Assembly: GCA_964648215.1 (NCBI GenBank)
Contig: CAZYMF010000145.1
Coordinates: 1-12,603, forward strand
DNA: 12,603 bases
Reading direction: 5' to 3'
DNA from: CAZYMF01 sp964648215
Lineage (GTDB): Bacteria; Desulfobacterota; Binatia; HRBIN30; JACQVA1
Shown: piece after piece, positions 7,651 through 12,603 of the stretch
How the letters are laid out: every line of letters begins with the position of its first letter
How positions within the stretch are numbered: the first letter of the stretch is position 1
Notes under the pieces: generated by a model
What the model saw: the letters and a program-made list of their open reading frames with translations, nothing else
Told to the model about the DNA's origin: nothing
Databases searched by the model: none
Program-made: the position numbers and the translations under genes

Positions 7651-7983
7651 GTGAGCACGAGTAAAGGCATCGGCGACATCGGCAACATCATGAAGCAGGC
7701 GCAGCAGCTGCAGGAGCGGCTGGCGCAGGTGCAGGCGGAGGCCGGCAACAGGACCGTCGAGGGCAGCGCCGGCGGCGGCATGGTGACCGCCGCCGTCAAC
7801 GGCCGCCTGGAGGTGACGGGCCTGCGCATCGAGAAGCAGGTGGTGGAAGGAGGGGATCTGGAGATGCTGCAGGACTTGATCATCGCCGCGGTCAACCAGG
7901 GTATTCGCGCGGCGCAGAAGATGATGGCCGACGAGATGAGCAAGGTCACCGGGGGCCTCAACATCCCGGGCCTGACGCCGTAG
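7651..7983 (+). CDS. ybaB: YbaB/EbfC family nucleoid-associated protein
   Basis: A 110-residue protein of the YbaB/EbfC family, small dimeric DNA-binding proteins linked to nucleoid organisation and often encoded between dnaX and recR. The N-terminal part (GDIGNIMKQAQQLQERLAQVQAEA) is the typical helical segment. It is followed by the conserved core VEGSAGGGMVTAAVNGRLEVTGLRI, and then by the LEMLQDLIIAAVNQGIRAAQ helix. The C-terminal end TGGLNIPGL is also characteristic. It starts with GTG at 7651, preceded by GGAGAGGA at 7637-7644, only 19 bases after the dnaX stop. Translation is therefore likely coupled within one transcript. Confidence 0.95.
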   Translation: MSTSKGIGDIGNIMKQAQQLQERLAQVQAEAGNRTVEGSAGGGMVTAAVNGRLEVTGLRIEKQVVEGGDLEMLQDLIIAAVNQGIRAAQKMMADEMSKVTGGLNIPGLTP

Positions 7984-8013
7984 CGCCGCCGCAAGCGTTT
8001 CCGGCAGAGCTTC

Positions 8014-8613
8014 ATGGCAACCTTTCCCGCGCCGCTGGCGCGCGTGATCCAGGAGCTGGTCAAGCTGCCCGGTGTCGGCGAGAAGACCGCCACCCGGCTC
8101 GCCTTTCACCTGCTGCGCACCGAGCGCGCCGACGTCCAGGCCCTGGTCGCCGCCCTCGGCACGCTGCGCGAGGAGGTGCGGCTGTGCTCGGTCTGCTTCG
8201 CCTTCACCGCGCAGGACCCGTGCGCTCTGTGCAGTGACCCGGCCCGCAGCCCGGAGGTGATCTGCGTCGTCGAGGATCCGGCCGACGTGATCGCCGTCGA
8301 CGGCTCGGGACAGTTCCGCGGCCGCTACCACGTGCTGCACGGCTCGCTGGCGCCGCTCGACGGCGTCGGCCCCGAGCAGCTGCGCATCACCGAGCTGCTG
8401 CGGCGACTACAGGACGGCGCCGTGCGCGAGGTGATCCTCGCCACCAACCCCACCGTCGAGGGCGAGGCCACGGCGATGTACCTGGCCAAGCTCATCAAGC
8501 CGCTCGACATTCGCGTCACCCGCATCGCCCACGGTCTGCCCATGGGAGCCGACGTCGAGTACGCCGACACGCAGACTCTGGGCAAGGCCCTCGAGGGGCG
8601 GCGGGAGATGTGA
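8014..8613 (+). CDS. recR: Recombination mediator protein RecR
   Basis: A 199-residue RecR, the usual family length. It works with RecF and RecO to load RecA at single-stranded gaps. Order of domains: helix-hairpin-helix KLPGVGEKTATRLAFHLL (about 17-34), a four-cysteine zinc module at C58, C61, C70 and C73, a Toprim domain starting at ICVVEDPADVIAV (E87 conserved) and including FRGRYHVLHGSLAPLDG, then ATNPTVEGEATAMYL and RIAHGLPMGADVEYADTQTLGKALEGRR at the C-terminus. It begins 30 bases after ybaB with only a weak ribosome site, so it is probably translated from the same message. No abnormality is seen. Confidence 0.97.
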   Translation: MATFPAPLARVIQELVKLPGVGEKTATRLAFHLLRTERADVQALVAALGTLREEVRLCSVCFAFTAQDPCALCSDPARSPEVICVVEDPADVIAVDGSGQFRGRYHVLHGSLAPLDGVGPEQLRITELLRRLQDGAVREVILATNPTVEGEATAMYLAKLIKPLDIRVTRIAHGLPMGADVEYADTQTLGKALEGRREM

Positions 8614-8622
8614 TTGGAAGAA

Positions 8623-8650
8623 GTCGATAGTCGATAGTTGATAGTTGAAA
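8623..8650. repeat. Heptanucleotide tandem repeat (four units)
   Basis: Four consecutive 7-base units follow the recR stop: GTCGATA, GTCGATA, GTTGATA, GTTGAAA, with a partial fifth (GTCGGG). This resembles the short tandemly repeated heptamers scattered through intergenic DNA of several bacterial groups; read on the minus strand such arrays give conceptual peptides like YQLSTI. It is AT-richer than the surrounding DNA. It lies in the recR/slp spacer and could be copied elsewhere in the genome. Confidence 0.7.
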
Positions 8651-8701
8651 GTCGGGACCCCGTATTTACGGCTGGCGTTTTCGGGCCTACGCTTCTCTCG
8701 T

Positions 8702-9241
8702 ATGCCGCGGAGACGATGCCTGCTGGTGCTTTTCGGGGTGCTGCTCAGCTCCTGCATGGTGCCACCGCCGGCGCTGCGACAGGGCGGGGCCTTCGCCGAC
8801 ATTGCCGTGGCGCAGGCACAGCAGCACGACCTCTCCGGGCAGCGCGTGCGCTGGGGCGGCACGATCGCCAAGGTCACACCGCGGGAGAAGGAAACCTGTC
8901 TCGAGATCGTCAGTCGACCGCTCGACGACCAGGCGCGGCCGGAGGACAGTGACGAGACCTTCGGGCGGTTTCTCGCCTGCTCGAGTGGTTTCTACGATCC
9001 CGACGTCTATCGCCGCGGCCGAGAGGTTACGGTCGTCGGAACGTTGCAGCCTGCGGTCGCCGGCAAGATCGGCGAGCTTACCTACTACTACCCCAAGGTT
9101 GCCGCGGAGACGGTCTACCTGTGGCCCAAGCGCCGCCTTCGAAAATACGTCTATGAGCCCATCGACCCGTTCTGGTACCCCTACTATGGGCCCTGGCCCT
9201 ATGGCGTGTGGCCCTACGGAGGCTGGCGTTATCCCTGGTGA
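8702..9241 (+). CDS. Slp family outer membrane lipoprotein
   Basis: A 179-residue lipoprotein of the Slp (starvation-inducible lipoprotein/YeaY) family. A short signal peptide (PRRRCLLVLFGVLL) ends in the lipobox LSSC with lipidated Cys18; the residue after it is Met, not Asp, which favours outer-membrane sorting. Family blocks are clear: GQRVRWGGTIAKV, TCLEIVSRPLD, GRFLACSSGFYDPDVYRRGREVTVVGTLQ, and GKIGELTYYYPKVAAETVYLWP. The last 25 residues are a Tyr/Trp/Pro/Gly-rich tail with repeated WPYG units. Start ATG 8702 is chosen because it gives a compact signal peptide; no Shine-Dalgarno site precedes it, and an upstream TTG at 8645 in the same frame would put a polar stretch before the signal. 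The family is implicated in stress and stationary phase, but the precise role is unknown. Confidence 0.88.
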   Translation: MPRRRCLLVLFGVLLSSCMVPPPALRQGGAFADIAVAQAQQHDLSGQRVRWGGTIAKVTPREKETCLEIVSRPLDDQARPEDSDETFGRFLACSSGFYDPDVYRRGREVTVVGTLQPAVAGKIGELTYYYPKVAAETVYLWPKRRLRKYVYEPIDPFWYPYYGPWPYGVWPYGGWRYPW

Positions 9242-9300
9242 GACGGGCGCAGGGCGCGGCGTCGAGGGAACGCGAGATCCGCGCTCACGCCGGTCCCCTG

Positions 9301-9627
9301 TCACGCCCCGCCGGCTCTCGTTCCGCGGCGCCGGGGGCGGCGTGCCTTGGCGCCGCCGCGCACCTGACGGATGCTGGAGGTGACGTCGCTGGCGGGGTGG
9401 AAGCTGACCTGCAGGGTCGGGCCGTAGTGGAGGGCGAAGCTGTTGAGCGCCTCGACGCTGTCGGTCTCGATGATGGCGATGCCCCGAAACGGCGCCTGGC
9501 CGTCCTGCCACACGTACTCGCCGACGAAGCGGAAGCCGTCGGGTTGAACCTCGTCCCACTCCAGTCGCTTGGCCATGGCGGCGTCGAGCGAGTCCCAGGT
9601 CAGCTTGTACTCGGCGATGAACAGCAT
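9301..9627 (-). CDS. DUF3303-like small protein
   Basis: A 108-residue protein that begins MLFIAEYKLTWDSLDAAMAKR and continues GFRFVGEYVWQDGQAPFRGIAIIETDSVEALNSFALHYGP. This layout is typical of DUF3303 and related ferredoxin-like alpha/beta folds: an edge strand, a helix, a GxxFxGxYxxxDGxxxF strand pair, ETDSxEAL, and then a final strand. The last 20 residues are Arg/Gly-rich and probably unstructured. It has no signal peptide. The start at 9627 lies 8 bases past the stop of the PHA synthase-like gene, so the two are almost certainly co-transcribed. No biochemical function is established for the family. The gene is convergent with slp, with 59 bases between stops. Confidence 0.75.
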   Translation of the reverse strand: MLFIAEYKLTWDSLDAAMAKRLEWDEVQPDGFRFVGEYVWQDGQAPFRGIAIIETDSVEALNSFALHYGPTLQVSFHPASDVTSSIRQVRGGAKARRPRRRGTRAGGA

Positions 9628-9635
9628 GGCGAGCC

Positions 9636-10691
9636 TCAGGCGGCGGATCGCGCCGAGCCGCGTTTGGCTCGACTTCCGGTGCTCTTGCGTAGCGCTTGCG
9701 AGCGCGCCGCGAGCCACTCGGCGGCGGGTTTCCAGACCTCCTCGGGCGCGGTGGCGCCGGCAAAGACACCCATGTGTCCGCCGGCGACCAGACGGAACGT
9801 CTTGTCGTCGCTGCCGACCGCGTCGAGCACCGCACGCACCGCCGCCGCCGGCGCGATCTGATCGGTGCGTCCGGCGAACACCAGCAGCGCGGCGTGCACC
9901 CGACGCAGATCGGCCACCTTGCCGCCGAAGCTCATCTTGCCGCGCACCAGCTTGTTGCGGCGCATGAAGTCGTGCACGAACTGCAGGAAGGCCCCCTGCG
10001 GGTAGTCGACGAACTGGCTCACCCACTGGTTCATGGCATCGAAGCCGTTGACGTACTCGCGGTCCCACATGTTCATGAACAGGTCGGCGTAGCGGGTGAC
10101 GTTCTTCATCGGCGTGAGCAGACGGAAGACGGTGCTGGAGAGACCGCCGGGCACGTTGCCGATCTGGCGCGCGAGGAACTCGATCTGCCCGCCGGCCAGG
10201 CTGGCGGCCCACGCGAACAGACCCATCTTGGTCATGTCGACCGGCGCGCCGATGGCGACGATGTTGCGCACCGCCCGGTCGCGGTGCACCGCGACGTGCG
10301 TGAGCGAGAACAGCCCGCCCATGCAGTAGCCCAGCAGCGAGAGCTGGGGACTGCCGGCATGGGCGGTGACGGCGGCGCAGGCGGCCGGGATCCAGTCGAG
10401 CACGTAGTCGTCGAGGGTGACGTAGGCGTCGGCGTCGTCGGGCTCGCCGAAGTCGACGAGATAGACCGCGAAGCCGCGCTCGAGCAGNNNNNNNNNNNNN
10501 NNNNNNNNNNNNNNNNNNNNNNNNNNNNNNNNNNNNNNNNNNNNNNNNNNNNNNNNNNNNNNNNNNNNNNNNNNNNNNNNNNNNNNNGGATCTCGGATCA
10601 GCCAGTCGATGCCGTTGACGAAGCGCAGGATGGCGCGATTGGCTTCGACCCGCGCCAGGTGCTCGCTCCGGCTCAGCAGATCTTCGAACAT
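9636..10691 (-). CDS. phaC: PHA synthase-like alpha/beta hydrolase (class III PhaC type), interrupted by assembly gap
   Basis: Resembles the class III poly(3-hydroxyalkanoate) synthase subunit PhaC, which polymerises hydroxyacyl-CoA on intracellular granules. The catalytic triad is visible: nucleophile Cys in GYCMGG (codon 10323-10325), Asp in FAGRTDQIAP (9861-9863) and His in GGHMGVFAG (9774-9776). Other family blocks are FAVYLVDFGEPDDAD, LDDYVLDWI, NIVAIGAPVDM, NIPGGLSSTVFRLLTP and FVHDFMRRNKLV. Start ATG 10691 gives MFEDLLSRSEHL. A run of 100 N (10488-10587) replaces the segment before the YLVDFG strand; with 100 bases the frame is kept, but the true length is unknown. It lies 35 bases after the MFS gene and 8 before the DUF3303 gene. 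No phaE-like partner is in the window, so real polymerase activity is unproven. Confidence 0.82.
   Translation of the reverse strand: MFEDLLSRSEHLARVEANRAILRFVNGIDWLIRDXXXXXXXXXXXXXXXXXXXXXXXXXXXXXXXXXXLLERGFAVYLVDFGEPDDADAYVTLDDYVLDWIPAACAAVTAHAGSPQLSLLGYCMGGLFSLTHVAVHRDRAVRNIVAIGAPVDMTKMGLFAWAASLAGGQIEFLARQIGNVPGGLSSTVFRLLTPMKNVTRYADLFMNMWDREYVNGFDAMNQWVSQFVDYPQGAFLQFVHDFMRRNKLVRGKMSFGGKVADLRRVHAALLVFAGRTDQIAPAAAVRAVLDAVGSDDKTFRLVAGGHMGVFAGATAPEEVWKPAAEWLAARSQALRKSTGSRAKRGSARSAA
10488..10587. other. Assembly gap (100 N)
   Basis: Exactly 100 undefined bases lie inside the PHA synthase-like gene. A round 100 is a conventional placeholder, so the real missing length may differ. Any frame continuity across it is therefore not informative. 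Confidence 0.99.
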
Positions 10692-10726
10692 GACGACGGC
10701 ACCGTAGGAAAGTGGCCGGAGCGTTG

Positions 10727-12088
10727 TCAATCGCCCCCGGGCTCGCGGCTCGCCGGCAGAGGCCGCCGCGGCGGCCTCTCGCCCAGCACCACCGGGCGCG
10801 TCATGGCCCCCTGGCCCGGGCGCAGGGTGACCACGCGGGTGAAGACGTTGCGGAACGAGTGCTCGTCGAGGCGCCGGCGCACGCCGACCCCTCTGGCGAG
10901 CGCGGCCACGGTGAGGGCGCGGCCCAACGACGACAGGACGAAGATGTATTGGTAGCCGGCATCGCCGACGGTCTGCATCACGGTGCCGCCGAGGAGCGAG
11001 CCGCCGACGATCAGGGCGCCGTTGAGCAGGTTGTAGAGGGACAGTACCTGGGATCGATTGCCGTTGTCCGTGCAGTCGAAGAGGTTGAGAAACGTGCTCA
11101 GCTCGAAGCCGGCCCAGGCGAAGCCGGCGAACAGCTGCAGCGCGACGAGGTAGGCGAAGTTGTCGGACAACACCCACAGCGACGACAGCGGGATGAGCAG
11201 AACCGCCGAAACCTGCAACGCGCGACGATTGCCGTAGGCGCGCGCGATCTCGCCCCAGTAGCTCGAGGACAGCACCCGGGCCATGACGATGGCGCCGTTC
11301 AGGATCGTGAAGCGCGCATACGAGAGCTCGAGCCCGTGCAGCATGAACGGGGTGAAGTACGCCGCCGAGATGTTCACCGAGCCGTTGATCAGGACGATCA
11401 GCAGAATCAGCCGTCCGTAAGGCTGCGCGGGCAGATCCGCCACCAGCTCGTGGATGGGGCGCCGTGGCGGCCGCAGGGCCACGCTGTCCGGGTCGTGCTG
11501 TTGGGTGAGAAACCAGGTGCTGGCGCCGCGACTGAGCGCCGCCAGCGCAAACGCCAGGGCGAAGCCGACCGATGCGCCGATGCCCGTTCGCTGCGTTGCG
11601 TCGATGACGAAGCCGCCCGCAACCAACGACAGGAACAGCACCGAGTGGACGGCCACGTTGCGGCGGCCGAAGTAGCGGCTGCGGATCGAAGCGGGGATCA
11701 GCCGGCCCATCCAGGCGTTCCACGCCGGGCTGATCCCGAGGGTCAACATCCAGTAGAGGCAGACGATCGCCAGCAGCCACGGGTAGCCGCCGCGGGCGGA
11801 GCGCGCCAGCCACGCCACCGGCAGGAAGGTGACGGCCTGCAGCGAGGCGCTGGCGATGACCCAGCGACGGTCGCCGATGCGGTGCGCCGCCGCCGTCGAA
11901 AAGAGCTGGAAGACGGCGCCGGCGAGGACGGGCGCCGTTGCCAGGACGCCGACCTGGAACGGCGTCGCACCCAGAAGCAGCGCGAAGGCCGGAAAGTACG
12001 TCTCGCCGAAGCCGATCATCGCCGCGTTGCAGCTGGCGTCGAGCGTGCTGGCGCGCAGGCTGCGGCGCAGGTGGGAGGTGCGAGACAT
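10727..12088 (-). CDS. Major facilitator superfamily transporter
   Basis: A 453-residue integral membrane protein with about 12 hydrophobic segments, typical of major facilitator superfamily secondary transporters. MFS features include the loop sequence RLIPASIRSRYFGRRN in the N-terminal half, and WGEIARAYGNRRAL, a version of motif A (G-x3-D/E-R/K-x-G-x-R/K) in the C-terminal half. A charged central loop (QQHDPDSVALRPPRRP) separates the two halves. The last 50 or so residues are Arg/Pro-rich and probably cytoplasmic. Start ATG 12088 gives a basic N-terminus, MSRTSHLRRSLR, but no clear ribosome site is visible. The substrate cannot be inferred. It is the first of three closely spaced minus-strand genes (MFS, phaC-like, DUF3303), so a link to storage-polymer or acyl metabolism is possible but speculative. 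Confidence 0.85.
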   Translation of the reverse strand: MSRTSHLRRSLRASTLDASCNAAMIGFGETYFPAFALLLGATPFQVGVLATAPVLAGAVFQLFSTAAAHRIGDRRWVIASASLQAVTFLPVAWLARSARGGYPWLLAIVCLYWMLTLGISPAWNAWMGRLIPASIRSRYFGRRNVAVHSVLFLSLVAGGFVIDATQRTGIGASVGFALAFALAALSRGASTWFLTQQHDPDSVALRPPRRPIHELVADLPAQPYGRLILLIVLINGSVNISAAYFTPFMLHGLELSYARFTILNGAIVMARVLSSSYWGEIARAYGNRRALQVSAVLLIPLSSLWVLSDNFAYLVALQLFAGFAWAGFELSTFLNLFDCTDNGNRSQVLSLYNLLNGALIVGGSLLGGTVMQTVGDAGYQYIFVLSSLGRALTVAALARGVGVRRRLDEHSFRNVFTRVVTLRPGQGAMTRPVVLGERPPRRPLPASREPGGD

Positions 12089-12110
12089 GATCTTGTCTGC
12101 GTCTGCGGAT

Positions 12111-12146
12111 CGGGGAGTCGCGGCGCGCCGGCGCCGCGACTCCCCG
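12111..12146. terminator. Strong 16-bp GC hairpin between HMA and MFS genes
   Basis: Bases 12111-12126 pair perfectly with 12131-12146 around a GCCG loop. The hairpin lies 34 bases past the stop of the HMA gene on the minus strand and 22 bases before the MFS start. It probably terminates or attenuates HMA-gene transcripts. No T-tract follows on either strand. Confidence 0.6.
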
Positions 12147-12180
12147 CACTGGCGGGGGAGACGTTGGAGCCGTGACCGGC

Positions 12181-12528
12181 TCAGGGCTTCGCGGCGACCG
12201 TTTCGAAGCGGGTGACGCCGTAGCCGGCCTTCTTGAGCGCGTCTTCGATCGGTTTCTGCTGGATCGTCTTGTCGTCCTTCATCGTCACCGTCGCCGTCTT
12301 CGCCGCGAAGTTCACATCCACCGCGGCCACGCCGTCGAGCTTCTGGAGGGCCTCACGGACCCTCTTCGTGCACGTCACCCTTCAATGCATGCCCGAGACG
12401 CCGACGACGTAGCGGTGTCCGGCGCTCGCGGGCGCCGCCTGCTCGGCGCGGGTGCTCTGCGGGAAGGCGATCGGTGCGATGCCGCCACAGAGCACCGCCA
12501 GGATTGCGGCCATTGCCGTTCGATTCAT
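12181..12528 (-). CDS. MerP-like periplasmic HMA protein with probable selenocysteine (in-frame TGA)
   Basis: Read through one TGA, this is a 115-residue secreted heavy-metal-associated protein similar in layout to MerP, the periplasmic Hg(II)-binding protein. Residues 1-28 form a signal peptide (hydrophobic AMAAILAVL, likely cleavage after STRA). The HMA fold then runs VVGVSGMH-(TGA)-RVTCTKRVREALQKLDGV, followed by VDVNFAAKTATVTM and EDALKKAGYGV. TGA codon 49 (bases 12382-12384) sits where the first Cys of GMxC-x(2-3)-C belongs; C53 is the second ligand. Start ATG 12528 is fixed by the ribosome site AAAGGAGGT. The domain after the TGA is intact, which argues against decay. A SECIS-like hairpin follows. 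Alternatives are a sequencing error or point mutation of TGC/TGT to TGA, or a recent pseudogene. A start at GTG 12378 would lack half the metal site and the signal peptide. Confidence 0.7.
12346..12364 (-). promoter_or_regulatory. Candidate bacterial SECIS element
   Basis: In the message sense, GAGGGUC (12364-12358) pairs with GGCCCUC (12352-12346) over 7 bp, including one U-G wobble, with apical loop CGUGA (12357-12353). The loop begins 25 nt after the UGA and has G as its second base. Both fit the general bacterial SECIS pattern recognised by SelB. It lies inside the coding sequence, as bacterial SECIS elements do. The fold is inferred by hand. Confidence 0.55.
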
Positions 12529-12532
12529 GGGG

Positions 12533-12541
12533 ACCTCCTTT
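12533..12541 (-). promoter_or_regulatory. Consensus Shine-Dalgarno of the HMA gene
   Basis: The minus strand reads AAAGGAGGTCCCC before ATG 12528, with GGAGG 5 nt from the start codon. This is the strongest ribosome site in the window. It shows that translation is meant to begin upstream of the in-frame TGA. No convincing promoter is visible in the remaining 60 bases to the window edge. Confidence 0.85.
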
Positions 12542-12603
12542 GGACCTCTTCCCTGCCAGCTGTACCGACAAGGGCGAAGGCGCGCAAGCCGGTAGCGACG
12601 AGG

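Noticed and set aside
5913..8093. Long minus-strand open frame (726 residues) opposite dnaX, ybaB and recR
   Set aside because: It is an antisense shadow caused by high GC content. The plus-strand proteins have full family motifs, while the antisense one has none.
9636..12149. Single 837-residue minus-strand open frame covering MFS and phaC-like regions
   Set aside because: It reads the MFS gene in a wrong frame (Arg/Pro-rich nonsense) and merges it with the phaC-like gene. The separate starts at 12088 and 10691 give recognisable proteins.
12181..12378. Stand-alone 65-residue HMA gene starting at GTG 12378
   Set aside because: It would begin inside the metal-binding motif, lack a signal peptide and lack a ribosome site. 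The consensus site at 12533-12541 serves ATG 12528 in the same frame.

Overview
The window is GC-rich DNA (tracts of GCC/GCG/CTG/GAG codons throughout) from a Gram-negative bacterium. An outer-membrane Slp-type lipoprotein, a periplasmic MerP-like protein and Aat all point that way. The probable selenocysteine use, the class III-like PHA synthase and the tRNA-Ser/SRP RNA/dnaX/ybaB/recR arrangement fit a deltaproteobacterium-like lineage (Desulfobacterota, Myxococcota or Binatota-like). That placement is inference. A run of exactly 100 N shows this is a draft or metagenome scaffold.

Left part (1-4857): the 3' end of aat; a roughly 340-base spacer with nested inverted repeats; then a 1333-residue protein built almost entirely of HEAT/PBS-lyase-type repeats, punctuated by nine copies of an extended W-containing module. 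Two hairpins separate it from a convergent Fe/Mn-type superoxide dismutase gene on the minus strand.

Middle (4857-8613): the SOD gene has an AT-rich promoter with a perfect 16-bp palindrome against its -10 box. A second perfect palindrome (18 bp) lies in the same SOD/tRNA divergent spacer. On the plus strand follow tRNA-Ser(GGA), the small SRP RNA with an unusually long closing helix, and the conserved replication/repair operon dnaX-ybaB-recR.

Right part (8614-12603): a heptanucleotide tandem repeat, then a plus-strand Slp lipoprotein gene. Convergent to it on the minus strand is a group read as MFS transporter, PHA synthase-like hydrolase (interrupted by the N gap) and DUF3303 protein.

The most notable item is at the right edge: a minus-strand MerP-like secreted heavy-metal-associated (HMA) protein. 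It has a near-perfect ribosome binding site, but its reading frame contains an in-frame TGA exactly where the first metal-binding cysteine of the GMxC motif belongs. A 7-bp stem with a 5-nt loop lies 24 nt after the TGA and fits the bacterial SECIS rules. I read this as a selenocysteine-containing metal-binding protein that ordinary gene calling would split or truncate.
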